From SCUN01 sp964355365 (GTDB lineage: Bacteria; Acidobacteriota; Vicinamibacteria; Vicinamibacterales; SCN-69-37), in NCBI GenBank assembly GCA_964355365.1, contig CAYHEX010000005.1, positions 1 through 40,324 of the forward strand: a stretch of DNA of 40,324 bases, given 5' to 3'. Below the pieces are notes generated by a model that had not been told where the DNA came from, did no database searches, and saw only the letters and a list, made by a program, of their open reading frames with translations. Position numbers and translations under genes: made by a program. Positions 16,864 to 25,901 of the stretch are shown here, in pieces (the stretch's first letter is position 1; every line of letters begins with the position of its first letter).

Positions 16864-18366
16864 GTGAATCGGCCAACTCAATTCTCCTCGGTGACGCTGG
16901 CGGTGTGCTTGTTCGTATTGGGACTGTTGGCATCGCCTAACGAGGCGGGTGCACAACAGCCGCCCCCTGCGACATCAACGAGCAAGTCGCCGCAGTGGCT
17001 GCTCACCACGCGAGACACCGCGCGTGCCGAGGTGTGGCGGTTCTTTCAGCCGAACCCTGGCGGCGGCAACCCCGACTACGAGTTCCTCGCCAATCGGCTG
17101 AACATCGACGCCAAGCGGACGACGGCCAGGACTGAAGTTACCGTCGGCCTTCAGCATGTCGGCTTCGTTGGGCTGCCAACTGCTGCCGTTGGCCCGGGCC
17201 CGCTGGGAACAGGCGCGCTGTACTTCGATCAAGGCGGCCGCAGCCAGCATCCGTCCCGCCTCTTTGTGCGTTACGCGAACCTCAAGGTGAAAGACGTGCT
17301 GCCGGGCTTCGACCTCCAGGCAGGGCGCATGGCGTACGGCAGCGGCGCTGAGTCAGTCACAACTGACGCCAAGCTCGAACTCGTTCGGCGTCAACGCGTG
17401 AGCGCCCGACTCGTCGGCGAGTTTGACTGGTCGCTCTACCAGCGCAGTTTCGATGGCGTGCGCGTGGACCTTCGACGCCCGCGCTGGCAATTGACCTCGA
17501 TGGTGATGCAGCCCACGCACGGTGGCTTCTCCAGCAGCGCCGGGCAGATGATGCCGCATGTGCTCCTGGCCGGGGCCGTCGTGACGGCGCGTCCGGCCAA
17601 GATCCGCGCGAGTTGGCAGGTCTTCGCCATTCACTACGCCGACTCGCGACGCATGGCCTCGCGGCCCGACAATTCTGGAGCGACCGCTGCACGCGTGGAT
17701 GTTGATGTGACGTCGAGCGGCGGCGCCTGGATCGGCACGCACAAGACCACGGGCGCCGGCGGAGGAGAGTTTGACGGCGTGGTGTGGCTGGCCGGCCAGA
17801 CCGGGTCCTGGTATGGACAGCGCCATCGCGCGTGGTCGCTGACGGCGGAGGGCGGCTATCAACTCAACACCGCCCGATGGAAGCCCTGGCTACGCGCCGG
17901 CCTGCTGTCATCGAGCGGAGATGCCGACGGCCAGGACGCGCGCCACGGCACGTTCTTCCCCGTCCTGCCCACAATGCGGAAGTTCTCGCAGACGACGATG
18001 TACAGCACGATGAATCTGCACGACGCCTTTGTGCAGTTGCAGCTTCGTCCATCGGCGTCGGTGAACGCCCGGATCGACGTCCATCGGCTGGCGCTCGCGT
18101 CAGCCGCGGACCTCTGGTACACCGGCAGCGGCGCGACGCTCGCCAGCGGCACGAACTTCGGTTTTGCGGGACGCCGTTCGAACGGCTCAACAAATCTGGG
18201 CACGTCGCTCGAGGGATCGATCGACTACGCTGTAACTCCACAGTGGTCGGTGAACGCATTTGCCGCGCGAATGAACGGCGGTCCGGTGGTGAGCGGGACC
18301 TTCGCGGGCCGGCGATTGTGGTTTGTCTACCTCGAGAGCGTGTTGCGGTTTGACTGGAGGCGGTGA
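16864..18366 (+). CDS. Outer-membrane beta-barrel porin (alginate-export-like), first gene of the nap operon
   Basis: About 500 residues. The mature part has alternating hydrophobic/polar strands, mentions of the pattern F-V-R-Y-A-N-L-K-V and WQLTSMVM, and ends in an aromatic/charged strand (YLESVLRFDWRR), as in barrels related to alginate-export proteins. GTG 16864 gives a compact signal peptide ending AGA before QQ; ATG 16810 or 16744 would add 18 or 40 residues before the hydrophobic core and none has a good ribosome-binding site, so the start is uncertain. Its stop overlaps the start of napD, which ties it to nitrate respiration. I infer that it admits nitrate or another anion, or a substrate for the oxidoreductase. 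Confidence 0.75.
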   Translation: MNRPTQFSSVTLAVCLFVLGLLASPNEAGAQQPPPATSTSKSPQWLLTTRDTARAEVWRFFQPNPGGGNPDYEFLANRLNIDAKRTTARTEVTVGLQHVGFVGLPTAAVGPGPLGTGALYFDQGGRSQHPSRLFVRYANLKVKDVLPGFDLQAGRMAYGSGAESVTTDAKLELVRRQRVSARLVGEFDWSLYQRSFDGVRVDLRRPRWQLTSMVMQPTHGGFSSSAGQMMPHVLLAGAVVTARPAKIRASWQVFAIHYADSRRMASRPDNSGATAARVDVDVTSSGGAWIGTHKTTGAGGGEFDGVVWLAGQTGSWYGQRHRAWSLTAEGGYQLNTARWKPWLRAGLLSSSGDADGQDARHGTFFPVLPTMRKFSQTTMYSTMNLHDAFVQLQLRPSASVNARIDVHRLALASAADLWYTGSGATLASGTNFGFAGRRSNGSTNLGTSLEGSIDYAVTPQWSVNAFAARMNGGPVVSGTFAGRRLWFVYLESVLRFDWRR

Positions 18367-18590
18367 TGTCGGTCCGTAGCTACTTGGTTTATCCCGCACC
18401 TGGTCAACGCGACGCGGTCATGGCGTCACTCAAGGCCACCGGCGATGTCTTCCCCGCCGAACAGCACGATGTGCTCGTGCTTGTGGCCGAGCAGGATGAC
18501 GATCCCGAGGCGGATCGCGCGTTTGACGAACGTCTGCACACCATTCCCGGCGTCATGTCGGTCGCGTTTGTGGCCGGGTTCTCGGAGTAA
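18366..18590 (+). CDS. napD: NapD, Tat-proofreading chaperone for NapA
   Basis: This 74-residue protein has the ferredoxin-like fold pattern of NapD, which binds the twin-arginine signal of NapA in the cytoplasm until its cofactor is loaded. Visible features are the opening strand SVRSYLVYP, the helix after GQRDAVMASL and the closing strand GVMSVAFVAGF. ATG 18366 overlaps the porin stop (TGATG), preceded by GGAGG. A GTG three bases earlier is possible. NapA follows after 3 bases, so the pair is coupled. The length is slightly below the usual 80-90 residues. Position and fold together make the call secure. Confidence 0.85.
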   Translation: MSVRSYLVYPAPGQRDAVMASLKATGDVFPAEQHDVLVLVAEQDDDPEADRAFDERLHTIPGVMSVAFVAGFSE

Positions 18591-18593
18591 CTC

Positions 18594-20930
18594 ATGGAAG
18601 GCACAGTAGATCGCCGCACCGCGCTCAAGCAGTTGGCCGCGCTCTCGGCATTTGTCGTGGCTGAGCAACTCATGCCCGGCATCGTGTTTGCGGCATCACC
18701 AATCGATCTGGCTCCGCCGATCGATCAGCAACTGGTGGACCTCACGTGGAAGAAGACGCCCTGCCGATTCTGCGGCGTGGGGTGCGGCCTGCTGGTCGGC
18801 GTGAAGGACGGACGAGCGGCGGCCGTCAAGGGCGATCCCGACTCGTCGGTGAACAAAGGACTCGCGTGCGTCAAGGGCTACCATTCGATTCTCGCGTTGT
18901 ATGGCGCGGATCGTCTGAAGACCGCGCTCGTGCGCAAGAACGGCGTCTTGACACCCACACCGATCGGGGAGGCACTCGATCTGGTGGCCCGCACGATGCA
19001 GGACACGATCGCGAAGAACGGCAAAGACTCGGTCGCGATGTACGGCTCGGGTCAGTGGACGATACCGGACGGCTACGCGGCATCGAAGTTCATGCGCGCC
19101 GGCATTGGCACCAACAACATCGAAGCGAACGCGCGTCTCTGCATGTCGAGCGCGGTCACCGGATTTATGACGTCGTTCGGCCAGGACGAGCCGATGGGCT
19201 GCTATGAAGACATCGACCACGCCGATGTCTTCGTGCTGTGGGGCAACAACATGGCCGAGATGCATCCGGTCCTGTTCTCGCGGCTGCTCGATCGACGACT
19301 GAAGAAGCCGGGCACGCTCATCATCGATCTGGCGACGCGCACGACCCGCACGAGCCAGGCCGCCGACCGGTCGATTCTCTTCAAGCCGCAGTCCGATCTG
19401 GCCGTGGCCAATGCCATCGCGCTCGAAATCGTGCGGAAAGGATGGGTCGACAAGGTCTTTGTCGAACGCCACGTGTCGTGCCACACCGGCACCACCGGCA
19501 TCGGCTACGGCACCGAGGACAAGTTCGCGTTCACCGATCAGCCCAAACCAGCGACGTTCGAGCAGTACGTGAAACTGCTCGAAGACTACACGCCTGAAAA
19601 GGCCGAGGCCATCTCCGGCGTGTCGGCGCGCGATATCCGCTATCTGGCGTCGCTCTACGGCGACCCCAGGCGCAAGGTCATGAGCGTGTGGTGCATGGGT
19701 TTCAACCAGCACACGCGCGGCACGTGGATCAACAACCTCGTCTACAACATCCACTTGCTCGTCGGAAAGATCTCGACACCCGGCAACAGCCCGTTCTCGC
19801 TGACGGGCCAGCCGAGCGCGTGCGGTACCGTGCGCGAGGTCGGCACGTTGACCAATCGCCTGCCGCACGGCGAGGTCACCAACGAACACGACCGGCAGAA
19901 AGCCGCCGAGATCTGGAAGGTGCCCGTCGAGAAGATTCCGGCCAAGCCCACGTACCACACCGTCGAGATGTTTCGCGCACTCGATCGAGGCGACATCAAG
20001 TTCATGTGGATTCAGGTCACCAATCCGATGGTGACCATGCCGAAGCTCAAGCGCTATCGAGACGGGACAAAGAAGGAAGGCCGCTTCATCGTGGTGTCGG
20101 ACGTGTACCCGACGCCGACGACCGACATCGCGGACGTCGTGCTGCCGTCGGCGATGTGGATCGAGCGCGAAGGCATGTTCGGCAACTCAGAACGCCGAAC
20201 GCAGCATTTCCACAAACTCGTTGAGCCTCCGGGCGAGGCGATGAGCGACACTTGGCAGATCATCGAAGTGGCGCGACGCATGGGGCACGGCCAGCTGTTT
20301 CCCTGGAGTCAGGCCGACCATATCGAGCAGATCTACAAGGAGTACGGACGTTTTCATGAAGGGCCCGATCACCAGATGGCCCCGTACGAAGAACTGCAGC
20401 GGCGGCCCGGCGTGATGTGGCCGTTCGTCAACGGCAAAGAAACCAAGTGGCGCTACCATGCAGCCACCGACCCGGCCGCAAAAGGCACCGGCTTCGATTT
20501 CTACGGCAAACCCGACCACAAAGCGTGGATCTGGTTTCGACCGTATGAGCCGGCCGCCGAATCGCCCGATGCCGACTACCCGTTCTGGCTCTGCACGGGC
20601 CGCGTGCTCGAACACTGGCATTCCGGTTCACTCACGCGGCGCATCCCGATCCTGCACCAGGCGGTGCCGCACGCGTATGTGGAACTGCATCCCTCCGACG
20701 CGACGCGACTTGGCGTCAAGACGGGCGATCGGATTCGGCTGACGTCGCGGCGCGGATCGCTGGTGCTGCCCGCGCTGATCGATGGCCGTGGTCGACCGGC
20801 CGAACGGCAGGTCTTTGTGCCGTTCTTCGATGAGTCACTGCTCATCAATGAACTCACGCTCGATGCGTTCTGTCCGATCTCGAAGCAGCCCGACTACAAG
20901 AAGTGCGCCGTCAAGGTCGAGCGCGCATGA
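18594..20930 (+). CDS. napA: NapA, periplasmic nitrate reductase catalytic subunit
   Basis: This 778-residue molybdoenzyme reduces nitrate to nitrite in the periplasm using bis-MGD and one [4Fe-4S] cluster. The twin-arginine signal is DRRTALKQLA (residues 6-15). Cluster ligands are Cys57, Cys60, Cys64 and Cys92 (CRFCGVGC and LACVKG). The probable Mo ligand is Cys183 in ARLCMSS. The C-terminal dinucleotide-binding domain begins near FWLCTGRVLEHWHSG, a NapA-typical signature. It is about 50 residues shorter than the E. coli protein. A GGAG ribosome-binding site lies inside the napD end. The stop overlaps the next gene by four bases. Another periplasmic Mo reductase of the same clade is possible but NapD and NapB-like neighbours favour Nap. 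Confidence 0.93.
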   Translation: MEGTVDRRTALKQLAALSAFVVAEQLMPGIVFAASPIDLAPPIDQQLVDLTWKKTPCRFCGVGCGLLVGVKDGRAAAVKGDPDSSVNKGLACVKGYHSILALYGADRLKTALVRKNGVLTPTPIGEALDLVARTMQDTIAKNGKDSVAMYGSGQWTIPDGYAASKFMRAGIGTNNIEANARLCMSSAVTGFMTSFGQDEPMGCYEDIDHADVFVLWGNNMAEMHPVLFSRLLDRRLKKPGTLIIDLATRTTRTSQAADRSILFKPQSDLAVANAIALEIVRKGWVDKVFVERHVSCHTGTTGIGYGTEDKFAFTDQPKPATFEQYVKLLEDYTPEKAEAISGVSARDIRYLASLYGDPRRKVMSVWCMGFNQHTRGTWINNLVYNIHLLVGKISTPGNSPFSLTGQPSACGTVREVGTLTNRLPHGEVTNEHDRQKAAEIWKVPVEKIPAKPTYHTVEMFRALDRGDIKFMWIQVTNPMVTMPKLKRYRDGTKKEGRFIVVSDVYPTPTTDIADVVLPSAMWIEREGMFGNSERRTQHFHKLVEPPGEAMSDTWQIIEVARRMGHGQLFPWSQADHIEQIYKEYGRFHEGPDHQMAPYEELQRRPGVMWPFVNGKETKWRYHAATDPAAKGTGFDFYGKPDHKAWIWFRPYEPAAESPDADYPFWLCTGRVLEHWHSGSLTRRIPILHQAVPHAYVELHPSDATRLGVKTGDRIRLTSRRGSLVLPALIDGRGRPAERQVFVPFFDESLLINELTLDAFCPISKQPDYKKCAVKVERA

Positions 20931-21631
20931 TCGAGAACCGCAGTCGTTACCGCTATGTGCGCATCGGCATCGCCGCGGCGCTCATGGTGTCGACCGTCTT
21001 CGTGGTCGGACGCAGTATGCGATCAGCGACGACGCCGGCCGTCATCCCCCTGACAGGCGCAGGCGAGGCTCCGCCGATTCGCACCGAGTCTGGCGTGTTC
21101 GAGCGATCGGAGCTCGCCCTCGACTACCGGACAGCACCCGACGGAGCCACAGGCACGCGGACGCTCGCGACGTTTGTCTCACGACGCGCGTATCCAGGTG
21201 CGCCACCGATCATTCCGCACCCGCTGGCTGACCCGACGACATTCGGCGGCCGCGCCTGCCTCGAGTGTCACGGCGACGGTGGTTGGGTACAGAAGTTCTC
21301 AGCCTTTGCGCCAGTAACGCCGCACCCGGAACTGATCAACTGTGTTCAGTGCCACGTGCCCAGAACGGTCACGTCGCTGATGCGGGGATCCACCTTTGTT
21401 CCCGCAGTCGAACCGCCCATCCATCAGGCGGCGCTCAAGGGCAGTCCGCCTGCAATTCCGCATGACCTGCAGATGCGAGACAACTGCCTGACATGTCATG
21501 CCGGCCCGGCCGCGGTGCGTGAGATCCGCGTGACCCATCCCGAGCGCAGCAACTGCCGGCAATGCCACGCGCTCGGCGCGTTCCGTTCGCTGCCCTTCAG
21601 CCGTTCGGCGGCCCTGGACGGAAAGCAGTGA
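20927..21631 (+). CDS. napB: NapB-like cytochrome c with four haem sites
   Basis: This 234-residue protein is membrane-anchored or signal-peptide-exported (GIAAALMVSTVFVVG) and transfers electrons to NapA. It has four CxxCH sites: 111-115, 139-143, 187-191 and 210-214. Canonical NapB has two. The two pairs look like an internal duplication: each reads PPxIPHxL, then CLxCH, then VT(x)HPE, then NCxQCH, the first pair starting at residue 93 and the second at 174. The first pair also has the NapB-like CVQCHVP ending. ATG 20927 overlaps the napA stop. The gene ends overlapping the next cytochrome, so the operon is tightly coupled. Confidence 0.85.
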   Translation: MIENRSRYRYVRIGIAAALMVSTVFVVGRSMRSATTPAVIPLTGAGEAPPIRTESGVFERSELALDYRTAPDGATGTRTLATFVSRRAYPGAPPIIPHPLADPTTFGGRACLECHGDGGWVQKFSAFAPVTPHPELINCVQCHVPRTVTSLMRGSTFVPAVEPPIHQAALKGSPPAIPHDLQMRDNCLTCHAGPAAVREIRVTHPERSNCRQCHALGAFRSLPFSRSAALDGKQ

Positions 21632-22269
21632 CGGTGCGGCGTGTCGCGAAGGCGTGCGCGTGGTTGGGACTGACAGCCGTCGTGGCATGCGGCCGCATGA
21701 GCCAGCCGCACGCCACGCCGAAGGTCGCCTCGATCATCGAAGAGGCCGAGGCCCCTGGACCGGGGCCAACGGTGTCATCAGCACCGTTCCTGAAGAACCG
21801 GCGCCTCGTTGATGTCGAGGCGTTGCCGATCGCCACCGACGGCGCGCCCTTTCAATTGCTGTCACGCGAGACGCAGTTGCAGAAAGCGCCCTGCGCCAAT
21901 TGCCACACGCAGCCGCTCGAGCAACTGCAACGCGCGCGTCCGAAGGGCAAAGCGCTGGCGCACTGGGCCGTCACGATGCAGCACGCCGCCGCGCCGGTGA
22001 TGTCGTGCGCGACCTGTCATCAGCGCGACTCCCCGACGCTGCTCCACACGCTATCGGGCCAGACAGTGGCGATTGACCACGCCTATCAGATGTGCGCCCA
22101 GTGCCACGCGACGCAGGCCGCCGACTGGGCGGGGGGCGCGCACGGCAAGCGCGCCGGCGGATGGGCGCCGCCGCGCGTGCGCTACAACTGCACCGAGTGC
22201 CACAACCCGCATCGGCCCAAGTTCGAGTCGCGCTGGCCGGCGGGACCGGGACGGACGCAGACCCCATGA
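21628..22269 (+). CDS. Tetrahaem c-type cytochrome lipoprotein
   Basis: This 213-residue protein begins at GTG 21628, overlapping the napB stop. A short signal ends in the lipobox VVAC at Cys21, so the protein is probably lipid-anchored. Four CxxCH sites are at 89-93 (CANCH), 127-131 (CATCH), 156-160 (CAQCH) and 188-192 (CTECH), with further His residues available as distal ligands. It takes the place in the operon where NapC would be expected but lacks a NapC membrane helix. I infer that it carries electrons from the iron-sulfur/NrfD pair to NapB. I do not recognise a named family. Confidence 0.85.
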   Translation: MTVRRVAKACAWLGLTAVVACGRMSQPHATPKVASIIEEAEAPGPGPTVSSAPFLKNRRLVDVEALPIATDGAPFQLLSRETQLQKAPCANCHTQPLEQLQRARPKGKALAHWAVTMQHAAAPVMSCATCHQRDSPTLLHTLSGQTVAIDHAYQMCAQCHATQAADWAGGAHGKRAGGWAPPRVRYNCTECHNPHRPKFESRWPAGPGRTQTP

Positions 22270-22297
22270 CCACTCACCAGACGCGACGGAGACTGCA

Positions 22298-23326
22298 ATG
22301 AGCACGATGCGACGGATTTTTGGACTGCGTCCCGTGCCTGTCGACGCGCCGGCCGAATCCGCCGAGGCCGCGGCCAAGCCCACCGGGACGGACGTTCAGG
22401 CAGTGCTGGATCGGCCGCTGGATCGACGCGAAGCCCTCTCGCGTTTCGCGACGGGGTTGATCGCCGGCATGGGCGCGACCCAGGCCGCGTGCAGCCCGTT
22501 TGCCACAGGCGAAGCCAAGGAACTCTCCGAACTGAACTGGCAGGAGTATCTGCAGAAGAACTTCCGCCTGATGACCGACGACGAGAAAGACGCGACGGTC
22601 GAGCGCCTGCAACGCCTGCACGCACTGCGCACGGGACAGCACATCACGGTGAGCGCCGCAGAGGCGCAAGACAACGTGCTGTACGGATACGCATTCAACA
22701 TCTCGAAGTGCCAGGGCTATATGGACTGCGTCCAGGCGTGCAAGAAAGAGAACAACCAGGACCGCGCGTCCGACATGGCGTACATCCGGATTCACGAGCT
22801 GAAGAAGGGCAGCATGGATTTCGCCGAGGCCGACGACGCCTTCGTGCATCAAGTGCCGGCCGCGGGCCACTTCTACCTCGGCACGCAGTGTTTCCATTGC
22901 CAGAATCCGCCGTGCGTCGACGTGTGCCCGACCAAGGCTACCTGGATGGAAAAAGACGGCATCGTCGTCGTCGACTACAACTGGTGCATCGGTTGCCGGT
23001 ACTGCATCGCCGCGTGCCCGTACGACGCCCGCCGGTTCAACTGGAGCGAGCCGGTCGTGCCGAAGGATGAAGTGAATCCGAACCAGCACTACCTGGGCAA
23101 TCGCCTGCGTCAGAAAGGTGTTGTCGAGAAGTGCACGTTCTGCATTCAGCGCAGTCGCGCAGGACAGAACCCGGCTTGCGTGGAAGCGTGCCCCACCGGC
23201 GCGCGCATCTTCGGCAACCTGCTGGATCCTGACAGCGAAATTCGATGGGTGCTCAAGCACAAGAAAGTGTTCCGGCTGAAAGAGGACCTGGGAACGGATC
23301 CCAAGTTCTGGTACTTCATGGATTGA
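22298..23326 (+). CDS. Tat-exported HmcB/NrfC-like iron-sulfur protein
   Basis: This 342-residue protein carries ferredoxin-like cluster motifs and would link the membrane subunit to the cytochromes. A twin-arginine signal (LDRREALSRFATGLIAG) sits after an unusual 40-residue N-terminal extension. Three clusters have full Cys sets: 198-210 (CFHCQNPPCVDVC), 230-240 (CIGCRYCIAAC), and the KCTFCIQR group with CVEAC. The first group reads C138-QG-Y141-MD-C144-VQA-C148, so Tyr replaces the usual second Cys. GGAG lies six bases before ATG 22298. The next gene, an NrfD-type protein, is its expected partner. Confidence 0.9.
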   Translation: MSTMRRIFGLRPVPVDAPAESAEAAAKPTGTDVQAVLDRPLDRREALSRFATGLIAGMGATQAACSPFATGEAKELSELNWQEYLQKNFRLMTDDEKDATVERLQRLHALRTGQHITVSAAEAQDNVLYGYAFNISKCQGYMDCVQACKKENNQDRASDMAYIRIHELKKGSMDFAEADDAFVHQVPAAGHFYLGTQCFHCQNPPCVDVCPTKATWMEKDGIVVVDYNWCIGCRYCIAACPYDARRFNWSEPVVPKDEVNPNQHYLGNRLRQKGVVEKCTFCIQRSRAGQNPACVEACPTGARIFGNLLDPDSEIRWVLKHKKVFRLKEDLGTDPKFWYFMD

Positions 23327-23345
23327 CCGTGAGACGAGCACACCG

Positions 23346-24569
23346 ATGATGCGGGCACTGGCAGGGTTCATACGCGACGGATTGCGCGAGGCCACGACGG
23401 GTGGGCGGGCCTACCACCTGTGGATGGCCGCGCTGACGCTGTTGATGTGTGTGGGCGCGTGGGCGTATTCCGTGCAGCTCGATGAGGGTCTGAAGGTCAC
23501 CGGCATGAACAACTCGGTGAGCTGGGGACTCTACATCTCGAACTTCGCGTTCCTGGTCGGCGTGGCGGCCGCGGCCGTCATCCTCGTGTTGCCGACCTAC
23601 ATCTTCAAAGATGTTGATTTCGCCCGCGCGGTGTTGGTGGGTGAAGCGCTCGCGGTCGCCGCCGTAGTCATGGCGATCAGCTTCGTCGTGGTCGATGTCG
23701 GCGGCCCGGCACGTCTGTGGCACCTCATTCCGATGGTGGGCATTCTCAACTGGCCGGCGTCGCTGCTCAGCTGGGACATCCTGGTGCTGAACGGTTATCT
23801 CGCGCTGAATCTGATGATTCCGTTCTACATCCTGTTCAGCCACTATCAGGGACACAAACCGAATCCGCGGCTCTACGTGCCGTTTGTGATCCTGTCGATC
23901 CTGTGGGCCGTGTCGTTGCATCTGGTCACCGCGTTTCTGTTCGCCGGTTTGCCGGCGCGGCCGTTCTGGAACAGCGCGCTGCTCGGCCCGCGGTTTCTGG
24001 CCACAGCATTCACCGCCGGGCCGGCGCTGATCATCATCGTGCTGGCCCTGATTCGACGGTTCAGCGAGATGACGGTGGAGGATGACACCATCCACAAGCT
24101 CGCGCTCGTGGTGACGGTCGCCGCGCAAGTCACGCTGGTGATGCTGCTTTCGGAGCTGTTCACGGAGTTCTATCGCGACACCCACCACGGCCAGAGCGCG
24201 CGGTACTTGTACTTTGGCCTTGATGGACACTACCGGCTGGTCCCATGGATCTGGACGTCGATTGGCCTCAATGTCGCGGCCACCGTCGCGCGCAGCCTGC
24301 ATCGGGTGCGCCGGCACCTGCCGTCGCTCTATGTCGCCTGCGCCGCGCTGTTCGTCGCGATCGAAATCGAAAAGGGCATGGGCACCATCATTCCGGGTTT
24401 CATTCCGGAGCCCTGGGGCAACATCGTCGAGTACTCGCCGACCTGGGTCGAGTGGACCGTGTCGCTGGGCATTCTGGCCGTCGGTTGCTTTGTCTTCACG
24501 GTGCTGGCCAAGGTGGCCACGCCCATCGAATCGGGCCGTCTCCGGTGGCGCGGCGGCAGCCGCGGCTGA
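23346..24569 (+). CDS. nrfD: NrfD/PsrC/HmcC-type quinol-interacting membrane subunit
   Basis: This 407-residue integral membrane protein has about ten hydrophobic segments. It has the family pattern around WGLYISNFAFLVGVAAAA in the second helix and LNWPASLLSWDILVLNGYL in the fourth. Such subunits exchange electrons with the quinone pool and dock a four-cluster iron-sulfur protein, here encoded just upstream (19-base gap). With NapA, NapB and the tetrahaem lipoprotein it would form a quinol:nitrate route that replaces NapC or NapGH. It is the last gene of the operon; the convergent regulator gene ends 15 bases away. Start is ATG 23346 or 23349. Confidence 0.9.
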   Translation: MMRALAGFIRDGLREATTGGRAYHLWMAALTLLMCVGAWAYSVQLDEGLKVTGMNNSVSWGLYISNFAFLVGVAAAAVILVLPTYIFKDVDFARAVLVGEALAVAAVVMAISFVVVDVGGPARLWHLIPMVGILNWPASLLSWDILVLNGYLALNLMIPFYILFSHYQGHKPNPRLYVPFVILSILWAVSLHLVTAFLFAGLPARPFWNSALLGPRFLATAFTAGPALIIIVLALIRRFSEMTVEDDTIHKLALVVTVAAQVTLVMLLSELFTEFYRDTHHGQSARYLYFGLDGHYRLVPWIWTSIGLNVAATVARSLHRVRRHLPSLYVACAALFVAIEIEKGMGTIIPGFIPEPWGNIVEYSPTWVEWTVSLGILAVGCFVFTVLAKVATPIESGRLRWRGGSRG

Positions 24570-24584
24570 ACCGAGGCTCGCCGG

Positions 24585-25880
24585 CTACAGCAGCCCCGCG
24601 CGTCGCCGCAGATCCGTGAAGCGCGCGTCATCGCGCAGCGGATCGAGCGCCGGATCCACGTTGAGGTAGATGATCCAGTACGAGCGGTCCACGAGCGCCT
24701 TCTCCAGCCACTCGAAGGCGGCGTCGCGGTCGCCGAGCGCGGCGTGGATGGCCGCCATCTGGTAGGGCGACACGAACGTGTCGCGCGACCGCTCGCTGAG
24801 GTCGGCCATCTCGGCCTCCGCCTGCGCGCGGTCGCCCATCATCGCGTGCACGAGACCGAGCGCGGCCACCACGTCGCGATCGTTCGAGAGCCCCTTCGAA
24901 ATCAGCAACTCCTCGATCGCCTGCGCGTGCCGACCTTGCTGCGCCAGCGCCAGCCCCATGCGGAAGTGCGCCATGGAGAATCCGGGATCGATCGCCACCA
25001 CCCGCCGGTACTGGCGCACAGCGGCGTCGAAGTCGCGCGCGTAGTAGAACGGGTAGCCCGCAATGGTCGCGATGATGCGCGACAAAGGATCGAGCGCCTG
25101 CGCGCGGTCGAGCGCGGCGTGCGCTTCGGCAAACCGCCCCATGGCCGTGAGGTAGATGCCGTGGCGCTGGTGCGCGTCGCCGTATTCGGGATTCAGTTCG
25201 ATCGCGCGGCGGAACGCGCGCTCGGCGGCGGGCCAGTTCCATTCGTAGAAGAGCTCGACGACGCCCAGCGAGTTGTGGGCCTCGGCCAGCGCCGGATCGA
25301 GCTTCAGCGCGGTCATCGCCGCGGCCTTGGACTTGGGAAACACGTCGCGCGGCATCGAGGCGCCGTAGAGGCTCAGGAGCGCATACGCATCCGCCAGGCC
25401 CACCCATGCGGGCGCGAACGTCGGATCCGCATCCGTCGACTGCAGAAACAGCGTAATCGCTTCGCCCAGCGTCTTGGTCAAGCGCTTGTTCAGGAAATGG
25501 CGGCCATTGAGAAACAGCTGATAGGCCTGCGAGTTCTCGCCGGCGGCCGGCAGCGGCTCACGGACCTCGGCCGAGAAGCGGTAGCCCCGGCCGGGAATCG
25601 TGATGATGGACTTGTGCTCCTGTGGCAGTTCGCCGAGCGCCCGGCGAATCACCGACACGTTCTGCGTGAGATTGGCCTCCTCCACGAATGTGTCGGGCCA
25701 GATTGCCTTGAGCAGTTCGGCCTTGGTGACGACCCGGTCGCGGTGCTCGACGAGGAACAGGAGGATGTCGAAGGCCTTTGGGACCAGGGGCACAGGCTGC
25801 CCGGCACGAAACAGCAGCCGTTTGGCCGCGTCGATGCGGAAGTCGTGGAACTCAAAGACCCGAACGTTCGCTGCCGCCAT
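24585..25880 (-). CDS. Winged-helix transcriptional regulator with TPR repeats
   Basis: This 431-residue regulator has an OmpR/CadC-type winged-helix DNA-binding domain at about 5-105 (KAFDILLFLVEHRDRVVTKAE, recognition helix in LTQNVSVIRRALGE, wing IITIPGRGYRF). No transmembrane segment follows. Residues 115-420 form tetratricopeptide repeats such as DPALAEAHNSLGVVELF and AERAFRRAIELNPEYGDAH. Such wHTH-TPR proteins are frequent in Acidobacteriota, presumably sensing a protein or ligand through the TPR. It is divergent from the lipoprotein operon across 94 bases that hold an inverted repeat, so it may control those genes or itself. No target is demonstrated. Confidence 0.88.
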   Translation of the reverse strand: MAAANVRVFEFHDFRIDAAKRLLFRAGQPVPLVPKAFDILLFLVEHRDRVVTKAELLKAIWPDTFVEEANLTQNVSVIRRALGELPQEHKSIITIPGRGYRFSAEVREPLPAAGENSQAYQLFLNGRHFLNKRLTKTLGEAITLFLQSTDADPTFAPAWVGLADAYALLSLYGASMPRDVFPKSKAAAMTALKLDPALAEAHNSLGVVELFYEWNWPAAERAFRRAIELNPEYGDAHQRHGIYLTAMGRFAEAHAALDRAQALDPLSRIIATIAGYPFYYARDFDAAVRQYRRVVAIDPGFSMAHFRMGLALAQQGRHAQAIEELLISKGLSNDRDVVAALGLVHAMMGDRAQAEAEMADLSERSRDTFVSPYQMAAIHAALGDRDAAFEWLEKALVDRSYWIIYLNVDPALDPLRDDARFTDLRRRAGLL

Positions 25881-25901
25881 GTGGTTTTTACATTTTCTTA
25901 G

